From positions 6,481 to 70,480 of the forward strand of contig LUCM01000669.1 in the NCBI GenBank assembly GCA_008360955.1: a stretch of DNA of 64,000 nucleotides, read 5' to 3'. The notes beneath the pieces were generated by a model. The model was not told where the DNA came from. It saw only the letters and a program-made list of their open reading frames with translations, and did not search any database. Source of the stretch: Fasciolopsis buskii. Lineage: Eukaryota > Platyhelminthes > Trematoda > Plagiorchiida > Fasciolidae. Made by a program: the position numbers and the translations under genes. Below, in pieces: positions 1 through 10,640 of the stretch. Position 1 is the first letter of the stretch, and every line of letters starts with the position of its first letter.

Positions 1-319
1 ATTTTTGATGGACCCGGAAACTTGACGACACCCACCATTTCTCCCTAGCCAAAGTATGCGCCGGCGATGCGCACCTTTGATGGACTGACTCGCAGTGCGC
101 GACTCATAGTCGGCCCCAGAAAGTTATGGCATTGGATTATCTAGCTCTGATTCGAAGCCCAAAAACTCGTGATTAGCCCATCTTATTGCAGGTTATGTTC
201 ATTAGAGCACAGAAACTGCATCTTCACGACTAAATTTTGTCTTACGATTTCCAATGCGCCATCTATGTGTAAATGTGATCTTGCCTTGCGCATGACTCTC
301 GAATTTCGAGAAATATACC

Positions 320-320
<1 letters not shown>

Positions 321-370
<50 letters not shown>
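321..370. repeat. (ATT)n microsatellite
   Basis: About 16 uninterrupted ATT units. It lies at the upstream edge of the decayed LINE reverse transcriptase. It also creates spurious poly-Leu and poly-Ile open frames on the two strands, which are not genes. Confidence 0.97.
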
Positions 371-372
371 GT

Positions 373-1725
373 CTCGCGCTACCTTCCCGTCACAATGGAA
401 GGCCTCCATTGTTGTTCCACAACAAAAAAGGGTTTTTATGACCCTAAGAACTTTCATTCCATTAATCGCACTCCAGTTTTATCCAGACTAAAGGAAATGT
501 TGTTAAATAACATTTGGTTAACTTCCTTACCGCTCATAATCTTATCAACTCTTCAAATCAGGGATTTCTGAGGGACCAATCTTGCCTCACCTGTCAGCTC
601 GACTTGAACCCCGTTGCGCAGAGTGCTGAATCCCATCAGATGGTGTTCATAATCTTTTTAGACATATCAGAAGCGTTTGACCGCGGTGCCCATTCCCAAC
701 TCAGCCAAAATCAGGAGGTATGGAATAAGAACTTCACCCTATCATGGTTATAATTTTACTCTTATGATCGCTTTTGGGTTGACAATATTAAAGATTGTTT
801 TCCCAACCCTGTGCCCTCACCAGTGAGGTTATTCTGGGTGGCGTCCTTGGTCACCGTCTATTGCTGCTATACATTAATAATGTCTTTAGAGTTATTCGTC
901 ACCGCTCACCATTTCTGTTTGCGGACGACATGGAAGTGGTTTACTCCTTTGAAGCTGGTTCGTTTACCTCCAACCTTACACTTATCAGTGAAGACCTAGA
1001 GTCTCCTGCTAACCGTTGTCCAAGTGGCTTATAAAGTTCTCTGCTGACTGTAATTCACGAACCACATGAATGTCATGCTCCTACGGGCTGATTCTCCAAA
1101 ACTTGCATGCCCATTTTTGTACTACGCTCATTTAAGTACTTAGGGTTTCAATAATCTTGCTCCTTCAACTTCCATCACCCAGCTCACCACCAAACCGCCA
1201 TAGCTTAAAGAAGCGTCACAGAAGTCTTAGGATCATTCCGCACCCAAGATTGAGGGCTTATCCTCTTCAAGACCCAAGACAGGCCCCAGCTCGATTGTTG
1301 CTGGATTATCTTCACACATATGCATAAGGTGATGGAATCGCAGTCAAGAATATGCAGCGAGCATTCACTAGAAATCCCCTATAGCTTTTATCTTGCCTAC
1401 ATTATAGGGCCAGACTCAAGCGGCCTGATTTTTGTTCATGGTGGCTTCGTCGTGTCAAATAAATTTTGGATTTCTTTTTAATCCTTCTCATCATGATGTT
1501 CACTCTCGTGCAAACGTCACACAAGACGCTATTTTCCCTGCATCCACTAACTGATAGATTCTGTGTAATAAGAAGACCCCTGGCTCGACTATCGATCGGG
1601 AAAAAATTCTTCAAAGTTGCTTACTCTAAACTGTGGAACTAACTCCTAGTTCGCCGCGGTCGTGCCCAAATTTAGCCCTGTTCAAAACGCAGCTGGCACG
1701 GTAACCAGATTTTTCACTATTAATT
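373..1725 (+). mobile_element. Decayed non-LTR retrotransposon (LINE), reverse transcriptase to C-terminus
   Basis: Pieces in shifting frames follow the order of a CR1/jockey-like reverse transcriptase. First comes a lead-in resembling the usual 'vvP-HKKG...RPISLTPVLSRL' start (about 405-490). Then come AHNLINSSNQGFLRDQSCLT (535-590), a FLDISEAFDRGAHSQL block (655-700) matching the 'DFSKAFDxVxH' motif, GGVLGHRLLLLYINNVF (838-890) matching 'QGxVLGPLLFLLYIND', and the catalytic-box sequence SPFLFADDMEVVYSF (906-950). A C-terminal part with RPLARLSIGKKFF and KLWN lies at about 1575-1640. The FADD box at 918-929 is preserved, but stops and at least three frameshifts show a dead copy. No ORF1 or endonuclease is visible upstream inside the window. 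What is seen is motif order; the CR1/jockey assignment comes from knowledge of those families. Confidence 0.8.
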
Positions 1726-2482
1726 AACCTAACACTAGCTAACATTGGACTAGACGAGGTCTACAAACGTGGGTTTGAATTCTAGATCATGACTGAGTAA
1801 TCACTGAGAGCACCATCCGGGATGCTTGAAATTCGGCTTCACCTCTTGTTACCCCACGTTCTCGCACGTCCATGCTAATAACTTCTTTGACCTACCCTCC
1901 TCTTTCTAGTGGATGTATCCTCGTTACCATTGGTATAGATGGTGAACCAGTGAGCCGTCCCCAATGTGGGTTGACCAAAATTTCAACATTCTAATTGTTG
2001 GATCAATGCTCTCATCAAATTCTGCTATTTTAAACACCTTCAGCCTGTGTACTGCACACATGTCATGTAATTTTATCCTCATTGCTGGCTTGGGGACTCT
2101 GAATAGTCCGTTCTTAGTAACCCAATGCCTGCAACAACCCCGAAAACTGCTGCTGTAGTTCAGATCTAGTTAACAAATTTTACGCAATGAAAGCAATACG
2201 TTGCAGTTCTACTGCCTACAGTTCAATAGTCACCATAACCCGAAGCTGGCGCCCAAGCCATACTAATTCTTTCTTTTGTGTTTCAGATCCCACACCTTGA
2301 GTAGACGCGCTGTCGCCGGTTCCGTCCTCTTAGGGCAAATCTAAATATGCTATCTTCTCACTTCCGCTAGGAAGCCACCAGCTGGTTCTGGCGCTCGAGT
2401 GCTAGTCCATCAAACCAAAACTACGCGCTGATCGCCTTGGATAAGGCAATCCAGATGGGTCTTTAGGATAGGATAAAACATG
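1726..2482. other. Intergenic, no gene recognised
   Basis: No convincing coding sequence. A GGGTTTGAATTC stretch near 1769 weakly resembles a pol III B box and could be SINE debris, but no A box is evident. Confidence 0.5.
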
Positions 2483-2620
2483 GTCACTACCGCGGCCGGA
2501 AAGGCTCGCGCACTTTTTCAAAATCTTCACCCGTACTGCAAGTTAACATCAAAATCTGCGACACTAAGAATGACAGTACAAAGAGTATTCTTGGCTAGTA
2601 TAATTAAGGAATGTTCTTAC
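2483..2620 (+). mobile_element. Possible LINE reverse transcriptase C-terminal fragment
   Basis: The frame starting at 2480 reads AGKARALFQNL followed by about 30 residues ending near VQRVFLASI. This resembles the 'aKARAaFxNLrhLWrr...GRVY.AxVRsVLLYG' segment just downstream of the RT core in common invertebrate LINEs. The match covers about 35 residues and fades afterwards, where the usual 'CETWPLR' continuation is not recognisable. A random open frame is the alternative. Confidence 0.27.
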
Positions 2621-2803
2621 ACAAATTTTCTTGCCTTGCTTGTATACCTGTGCTTTCCGCACTGCTTCGCAGAATATGATCCTACTTTCCAGCATGGTTC
2701 CCGAATAACCCACGGTTGTACTCATCCCATTATCCCTTTTGATTTCTTTTACTCGCGTTTTCACTGCGTCACCCCTGTACAAGTTTGATCTTGCCTGGCG
2801 CAA

Positions 2804-5239
2804 ATCAAGAAATATGCAATATCGTTGTTAACCAAAACAACAAGGGACGAGAGCAGCGCTGGGATGGTTTCCGAAGTCTCTTGAAGTGCACATGTGTCGC
2901 GACAATTCCGCAGTCGAGAGCATCAAGGACTTGACCAGCAGCAAGTCCATACACTCAGCAGCGTAAAGCGCAAACACGTTCTGTGTGCAGTTATTCGTTC
3001 CCTGAGTTTTTCACCTATAGAATGAAGGAAAACGTCTATTGGCGTCAGGTTGTGCGGATATCTGACCACTGGAGAACATATTAACTCTGTCAAGGGGTTC
3101 AGCATAGAGACTCCATGAATGCTGACTCATCATTTAGTTTCGGAAATTTGCTTCCAATTTTGTTTACTCCCTTGCTTTCTGATTTTAACAAATCTGTGGC
3201 AATTGGTGGCCCAACGAACACTGGCTGCTTTGACGTGTTTAACGTACGGTTTCGGGTTATTGGCGGTTGATCCCTGTTATCGGTTCTGATCGCCGTCGTG
3301 TCCTAAGTAGAATTTAGTTGATGCGGAATTAACTTCCTGGGAGCATATTGCTTGCAACGGTTATTTTCAACCAAGTGGCTTGTGATAACCACACCAAGGC
3401 ATCAGTTACCGTGTACTGGTTTGCTGGTAGGGTTTTTACTAAGTAAGGTAAAACTGAGTCGGAAATAAAGTGAATATATACGCATTTACAGACCATTTTG
3501 GGGAACCCTCGTGATTGTAGGCTCACGCGACGCGTTGAAGCGGCAGATGTGCAAAATCAACAGAGAAGAATGCAAAACTTACGGTATGGCCTAGGAAATA
3601 TTTAACCACTGGCTAAGTCCGAGCGTTTCTAATGTTTTATGGTGCTAACTAACTCCTTTCGGTGGTATGCCAAGGACATATACTGCAATGAGGCATTATG
3701 CTAAATCCGAATACTTGTGCTAGCCTGACTTTAAGGTGACGCTCCTTCAGCTGGGTCATAGAAATCGTGGCCCTAGATTTAGCATTAGTATTGTGCCAAC
3801 TGGGCTTACTCATCCTGAATGGAAAACTATTCATAGAGGCTTGCCGGTTGTCCAAATCATCTCGCGAAGATACTAATTATTATGCCCTGTGCTTTTATGC
3901 TCTGCGTAAATGATATTGTCAACGTGCTGCAAAAACCAAATGCATAAATTTTAGTTCACGGGAAGTCGACCAGCAACTTACAACCGGATTCATCCAGCGA
4001 TACATACAACACATTCTGTTTGGCGCCTTAAAACCTCGAAGCAATAATCTGCTGGATATAATTTACACAAGGGCAAACAAACCTCCTTCGCAAATTCTGC
4101 CGCACTAATCATGAGTTAAAACTGTGTATATAGAAACCTTGCCAGCTACAGTAATGTTCGGCCACAGTTCAGATAAAAGTAGTCCAAAGTGGCAAAGCCT
4201 GCGTAAAATAAATACGCCATGAAAAGAAATAAACAGTAAGTATCTGCCATGTTTTTCAAACAAATGCAACAGTTTCTGCACTCCTGATAATGTTCATACA
4301 ACACTTTCCGAAGCGGGACAGGCAGGAAACCAATACAAATGATTCAAACCTTCAAAGTGGACTGTAACAAAACTAGCAATCCTGTGTTTGGGGTGACTAG
4401 CGACTACATCCAATGTCCGCAAAATCATCTCAACCAGATGACACGAGGACAAAACAAAGAAGGATCTATGTATCGCGCAGAAAATAAGTTGAGGCCAAAA
4501 TCAATGTCATCAAGAGTAAGTTCAGCGGAGGCATCCTGGTGTTGGATAAAAAAAGAATAGTAAATATTAGACAACGAATTTCCAATCGTTCTAGATGTTG
4601 CAGCCAGCATTGGTGCAGTTACTGTATAGGTATCTGCATGGGGCTGGTGGTTACTGTGTTAGTTATGTGTATGAGTTAAACTTATAAAAAAACGCCTACT
4701 AGCTATCTGTCTGTGCATGGTCCTGGGGCATGTTCCATCCTCTTTAACGTTTATATTACATCGAGCCGCGAGGACTTCCCACTAATATTGGAAGCAGGAA
4801 GACAAGTCAGAAAACTTTGGGGCCTTCGTTCGTCTCTATGGGCCAATTCTGTTCAAAATAGCTTAGTCAATTTACCTGGGCTAACGTCAACTTTGCAGAA
4901 AGTGGTTCCACTCTAGTAAACGCGGAATTGAAAATGGAATGATATTTTGCCTACGATTAGGCAACAAAGAGTAAAATGTCGGTAAGCTTTCCAGTTCACT
5001 CGCCGCTAGTTGAGTTGATCAGCGAAAGCTTGCGAATCCTAATGCCTTCCGCAGTCAGAATGGGATTAAATATTCTTATTTTTGTCGGGACCCACGGAAA
5101 TGGAATGAGAAGTGGATGATGAACAACCGGACTGCGTTCCATCCAAAAAATGGAATTCACGAATGGTGCAAACGACAACCTGTTTTAATACCAGGCTGGA
5201 ATAAACTGCCCCGAAACGAGCTCTTTGAAGTCATATAGG
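2804..5239. other. Intergenic, weakly coding-like, no assignable gene
   Basis: Several short open frames occur. One is open from 4291 to 4558 and crosses a GTAAGT donor-like site at 4513. Another, at 4713, reads GACSILFNVYI, faintly like the RT 'GSVLGPLLFNxYI' motif. None carries enough conserved sequence to call. The whole 4.0-5.2 kb part may belong to the same decayed LINE debris as its neighbours. Confidence 0.3.
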
Positions 5240-5900
5240 ACGTAATAACTATGTCTTCCTAGTTGCTAACCTTGGGAGACCCCATCTTAAGAAACACAAT
5301 CTGTGAGGTGGAAAAGTTTACTACGATACTTGGCAGAATAGTTTTTCTCGGTTGGATGCAAGAAGCTGGCACCAGCCAACACATCAGGCGCAGCAATAAG
5401 TTAGAGAACGCGTGAACACCCCCATACTCGACCTTATGGTGACAAAACAAAAAGATATAGGTCGGTTGCAGACCTACCTTTCAGCGGGCGGAGTTAACAC
5501 GGGAGGGTCCAATGCTTTCTTTGTTACTCTCAATGTCACTGGTGAAGACAGCAAAAGGATCTAAGTCAGTGGACGTAAAGAAGCTTCTTAAGAGGGCATT
5601 AAAGCTCCAACGGCATGTTGATGACGCCAACATGGGAAACCTGTGGTGGGTAGTAAAGAAGTCGCTAGCTGTCTTCCAAGAGGAATTTTAATCCGCTGAG
5701 AAAACGTTAAAGAGAAGGTGGGGAAGTGTGATGAAGAGCAGCCATACGCAAAACCAAACAGCTTCGGAGATGAAAGGTGGTATCTGCATAGATCTTGCGA
5801 GGGAAGTCGGGCATGAACTAAACATGCGTGTCGCAGAAAAAATGGAAATGTTTGTAAGATACCCAACACGGCTATGAGACAAATCTGGCTGATGTTGTTC
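5240..5900 (+). mobile_element. Probable decayed LINE endonuclease C-terminus and linker
   Basis: Across frames the + strand reads about GTSQHIRRSNKL (5368-5404), then DLMVTKQKDIGRLQTYLSAG (5432-5490), then FFVTLNVTGEDSK. This follows the pattern of the endonuclease end in CR1-like LINEs, roughly 'GLxQHVxxPTRxRxG..SxLDLVxTK..DdI..L..L.PLGxSDHxxl', with the SDH residues lost. A basic linker follows to about 5900. The direction and position suit a separate copy upstream of the LINE at 8.1-10.6 kb. Stops and frameshifts are frequent, and the assignment rests on pattern resemblance only. Confidence 0.36.
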
Positions 5901-8100
5901 GTGGCAATGACAAAAACATTGGGCGCGCTTTCTGAAGTTTGCTTGTGCGGCGTGTTCTGACTTGGGTGAATTGTGGGCCCAAACTGGTCGCGGGTGGCTA
6001 GACCTAAGATAGCAACTAGAATTTAGCTAAGATGGTGGATTGCCGCATAATAACAATAACGAAAATCACGCTGAATATGGCATGGGAGCCAGAATTTTGG
6101 TGAGAATGGGGTTCAGGATGCAAGGGGGCAGGTAAAGAGCGGAAGCAAGTAAAACCAACTGAAGTCAGGTGAGACACTATAAACCTGAGGTGTGAGCCGC
6201 TATGTCACTGAAAGAAGTGGAGATTACAACCGAAGTTCTGCAAAGAAAAGAACAGGCTGCTGCTACAAATCCGTTCAATTACTCGCAGGTCATCAGTTAA
6301 TCGGTTCAAAGTTACGTCACCAACATTCTTAAGCTAGCGGGGCTACTCATGGACCTTAGCTGTCTAAGATGTCGTGGAACTGACTCCTGGAAGTTACCAG
6401 ATGCGCAATGCACTCGACCCTTCCCGAGGTTGATACGCCGTGTAGAAAATGGGATAGGTTGCTGGAGCGAGTTGCATGCAGTGAACACATCAGGGGCATA
6501 TGAGGTTCCCTTCAGACGTGCTATTTATTGCCAGTAGGGAAACTTTTAAATCAAGACAGAAATCAGTGAAGAAGGATTACAGGAACCTGGCAATGTGCCC
6601 AGCCAGGCGGAAGTACGAACCCACTGGTAATTCAGCATCACAAGAGAACAGTATCCATGGGAAATGTATCCATTTTAATCAAGCGGGCCCGAAGGTCGAG
6701 AGTAAGACCGTACAGAATCATACGCACTGCAATATGATTACTGCTGACGGATAGGAGCGGCATTCAAGAGTTTGGCAAGGGAATAATGCGACAGCGGAAT
6801 CCAAGGAAAGTGCTAGTGCATCCAACAGAATAGGTTCAATCTAACGCGAGCAGGGACGCAATAGTGAAGATAAGCAGACAACAGCAATGGTGTGCATACT
6901 AAAAAATCCATCTTCTAGAACTAGAAAGCTCTCGACTGCCAGGGTGTGGGAAGGGTGACTGAGGGCCCTGCACCGCACGTCGATTGCAATTCATTAAATA
7001 AAATAGGCCTGTCAGGCCAAGTTCAGGAACATTATGCTAATAATATAGTATTATTTTATTTCTTGGACCGTGCATAAAGTACGCATGATCATGACGTGCA
7101 ACAGTAGTGACAAAAGAGGAAAAAAATAAAGTATCCACTAGGGCGCAAGTGTTTGAGGGCCTGCACAATAGCTGATTATACGTACCTCAAGTCATGTGCT
7201 TGGTAATAGCATGAATAGTGACGAATTCCCATGCGGGATATTTGAGTCTAACAGGACTTTTCGTCCGTATCGCTCGACATCATTGTAGCGCATCTTGTGG
7301 GAGGCCATTTATATGCAGCAAACGGAAGTGGGCCAAAAACGTCAACGGAATGTCCATTAAGGTAGCACACTTTCTAAATTTTGGGAATAAAAGCAATTTG
7401 TATTTGGTAGAATGGATACCGCGTGTAGGTAGGAGGAACGAGACATCATTTTTTCTGGAGTGAATAGTCATACGTGAGCCGAAACCGTGGTATTAACAGC
7501 AAGGAGTAAATGTTTCTATCCAAGCATACCTGTACGGCCTGGAAGAGAGGAAAAACGGGTAGCGGTCTGGCCTTGCTGCCAGCTGCGGATTAAGGAGCGA
7601 TCATGCTTTACTAGCGGCTTAGAAAAGTAAGTTACTAGAACGTCTGGTGCAATCCAAAAAATTATGATCATATGAGCAATCCGCGGTTTTTGTTTTGTGG
7701 CGTGTATAAAGAGATGGACGGGCTAATCCAGTGTGTGGCTCGTCTACGACATTTGGTGGGACGGACAATGAACAACTGCTGTAGATATAAGCAGTAAACG
7801 AGCTGGAGAAAACAGGTGCACCTGGGGCGACTAAATTCACAGCGTAGAAATCATAAATTATATTTCACTCTGGGAGACCATACCTTTCAAACAATACCCA
7901 GGTGTCCGTGGGGAAAAAACCGAAGCGCCCTCAAGAACCGCTCCCGAGAGAATCGCTGGCTGTGAAATCCAAAAACTCTTGGGCAACAGGCAGAGTATAT
8001 TAGGCTTTGGCCTACTAATGTCCGCAACCTATGGGCAAAAGCGAGGAATAATGGTAATTGCCCACGGTTTGGTTTTTATAACTGCCACCGGAATGTCATT
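5901..8100. other. Degenerate, partly coding-like region; possible LINE 5' part
   Basis: No intact gene. On the + strand, 6072-6165 reads GMGARILVRMGF and, after a frame change, GAGKERKQVKPTEV, faintly like a G-patch domain. At 6358-6411 there is CLRCRGTDSWKLPDAQC, faintly like a zinc knuckle. These could be decayed ORF1/5' sequence of the LINE that follows, or chance. The segments 6350-6754 and 7218-7463 are open but unrecognised. Confidence 0.25.
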
Positions 8101-9200
8101 GAAAAGGTTTAAGGTTGCCCATATTCCGGAGGGTTTTACTCATTGTAGGCAGAATATATTTGACGGCCGACAAGGAAGAGGCATCCTCCTATCCGTGCAA
8201 TGGGATTGTACATGGTTTGCTGCTCTACTTAATCCAGCCACTCGAAATGTGTAAATGATCTCATGCTACTTTGGGGGTGTTTCGGGCTGCAGAAAAAGAG
8301 GAAACGACGCTTGCACTATTTCGGTCGTAACTCCTCAGCCGATTTTATCCCGCTGCCTCTGCCTTTAATTAGCTCTATCTCTAGTGAGGAAACTAAGATC
8401 CATGAGTCAAAATACGTTTGTTTATTATTGAAAATCAAATAGCCCCTATAGGCCTTTGCTTATTACACACACGTGGACCTTCAAGCCGATGATTCGGTCC
8501 CTTGGCATTAGTGGGATTTTATCTTATGAAATTTTAGCTCAGATTATTGCTTGGTTTAATTAGTGAGATGTTGCTGAACTAGTATTGATCTCTGACTCAG
8601 GGGGTGGTTATGACGCGTCAGTACCAGCTACCCTCACAGGAGGTCTATCGAAATAGTTGGCATGTACAGGCCCGAAGACGGATAGGTTGGTGGGTTCTGC
8701 GCCGCCAGCACCGCTACAGCGTTTGCTGAGCAGCCAGCCATTCTGGGTGGCTTTTCACCTCCTTGATGTCGGCTGGGTTTCCGAAGGCACTTACATGAAT
8801 AACGCTATCGGAGAGTTCCTCACATGGCTCCATACCCATGGCCTGACTCAGCTTGCTGAACAGGCAAGCAGATTTAGGTACAGGCATCAACAATCGATGC
8901 TACGTCTACCACTGATTGGGTACTAGAATGCCAACTGTCTGCAGCAAGGGAAAATTGAATGGTATACAGTTCAGACCCCGGGACCAACTGGGTTTTCAGG
9001 CCTTCATTCTGAACAATACATCAATACTTCAAAAACCTACTGAATAATAGAGACCACACGTATTGCACGTGACATTAGCGGCAAAACATGGGATGTGAGT
9101 AAAACATGTGTTAGGAATTTCGCCCAAGTGGAAGGGAAATCTGTGATAGACGAAGTGGCGAGGTTTTTCTGGGGCCCAGAGGGTACATGTTTATCGGTTT
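8101..9200 (+). pseudogene. LINE endonuclease (apurinic-type) domain and linker, broken
   Basis: The endonuclease starts with EGFTHCRQNIFDGRQGRGIL (8130-8190), matching the family's 'GYxxxRxDR-DGRxGGGVLL'. After a decayed middle it resumes with WVSEGTYMNNAIGEFLTWLH (8778-8837), then HGLTQLAEQASRFRY (8840-8884) and a degenerate 'SMLRLPLIGY' in place of 'SxLDLVxTxY'. This is the stretch that normally carries GDFNAPdixW, and the metal-binding GDFN itself is not intact here. Further on, about 9066-9100, RDISGKTWDVS corresponds to the linker before the RT. In life the domain nicks target DNA. This copy cannot work. Confidence 0.75.
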
Positions 9201-9426
9201 AGGGCAAGTGGACTGTAGTATGCAAGAAGGCTACCGCAGATAACTGAGGACTGATGCTGTGGTCTCACGGAGGGCTAATCACCCTCGACCTGGAAAAAGT
9301 CTAATATAGAAAGAGCGACCGAATCCCGAAGGCGACCGTGGACGTATTGCAACGGTCACAAGACCCATGAGTCCTGGGATATATATGACATGTCAATGAA
9401 CTGGACGCTATGATTGAATATGAAAA

Positions 9427-10640
9427 GTGGCTAATCTGAGATTTGAAGACATCGCAAGAGTTCTCATGCATAAAGAGGAGATGCTCTGGGATTCGGAGAG
9501 CGAATTCGGATGGCTAGTGGCACATTCAGATGCTGTACTACCTAGTTCTGATGGAATACGAAAACCAGTAACGGAGCTGCGGGATGGTTGCCTTGGATCT
9601 GGTGGAGTTCAGGAGAACTGGAGGACAGCTACGGTAGTACTAGCGGATAGATCAAGTTCAAAACAAGAGGCTGGCAGCTACGGGCCGATAAATCAAGCGG
9701 TTATTTTGTGTGTATGCTTAAAAAGTAACCGGGGATCAACTTTATTGCGTCTTGCAACCAAAGAGCTTCGGGGCAACAAGAGTTTGTCAGTAACAAGTCG
9801 TGTCCAATGAGCCTCTGGCGCTTTTGCATTTAAGAACTTGCCACATGGACAAGGGTAAAGCAACCTGGAATTTGCAGTAAGGGTGAGCAATCGCGAATCG
9901 GAATCAAGTACCACAAGCGTAGCACCTTGAGCTTCCGTGCTCGGAAATCTTTCGCTTACAAGTGACTTGGCGCACGTAGTCTCTTACCGATATTTCATCG
10001 TCGCAGGCGATATCAGGATGGTAGTGAAGAATATAGCCCCGAATTAAAAGCAATGGACTGATGGGCGAATGATGGAATCTACTGTAACATTTTGAAAAAT
10101 CTCAGTTTCTGACCACAGACTTAGGATTCATCGTGGGCCGTGTGAATGCGTCCAGTTCTACAGTGCTGTGTACGATTATGGAGCCCATCGACTGGAACGG
10201 TGGCCGAACAACAAGGTACTTTATACATGAAGGCTTCCGGACTTAGGATTCAACCCATTAGGACGCAGAGAGACTTCGTGCAAAATTGTTAACGTGTGAA
10301 AGGTCTGACAGACATTGAGAGAAGCGGTGTTGTTCAGTTTATTCCTACATGTGGTGCAAGGAGACATTCAATGAGGCCGCAAAGAAATCACTGTTGATTA
10401 GGAGTGGGAGCTGGGTTATCGTAAAGCATGTTGTGCCTCTATGGAATAAAATGCCAGAGAATATTGACGGCTGCACGTTGCTGAAAGTTTTTGGGCGGGC
10501 TCTGAAACGATCCTGGAACGCACCATCGCCGGACCTGAGAATATTAATGCGTCGGAGTAACTCGGCCCATTTTTTTAAAAATGAGAAGTCCCATCTTTCG
10601 ATGTGTTGCATCACAATACACGGACCTGGACGTTAGTTGG
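9427..10640 (+). pseudogene. LINE reverse transcriptase domain, broken and internally deleted
   Basis: The 127-codon open frame at 9427-9810 contains KPVTELRDGCL, then VQENWRTATVV (9610-9640) and SSKQEAGSYGPIN (9655-9695), matching the 'vPxdWrxAxVvPIfKKGxxxxagnYRPIsLT' start of LINE RTs. ECVQFYSAVYDYGAHRLERW (10145-10205) corresponds to 'LEYCVQAWSPxxxkDixxLErVQRRAT'. VVPLWNKMPENI (10429-10464), followed by LKVFGRALKRSW (10480-10516), corresponds to the terminal 'VvnxWNkLPe.vv.A.sln.FKrrLDrxW'. The catalytic palm is missing. Confidence 0.75.

Larger units (their letters stand above)
8101..10640 (+). mobile_element. Decayed CR1-type LINE: endonuclease plus reverse transcriptase
   Basis: This is the best retrotransposon in the window, read on the + strand across changing frames. 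It runs in the correct family order: endonuclease start (about 8120-8200), endonuclease end (8760-8925), linker (9020-9200), RT start (9590-9690), a short RT middle (9770-9860) and RT C-terminus (10110-10600). Many stops and frameshifts interrupt it. The RT palm with the FADD box seems deleted between about 9.9 and 10.1 kb, because the motifs either side lie too close together. It is a non-functional fossil. Whether the coding-like debris just upstream is its ORF1 is open. Confidence 0.82.

Noticed and set aside
263..457. Open frames over the (ATT)n tract on both strands
   Set aside because: They are poly-Leu and poly-Ile runs produced by the microsatellite.
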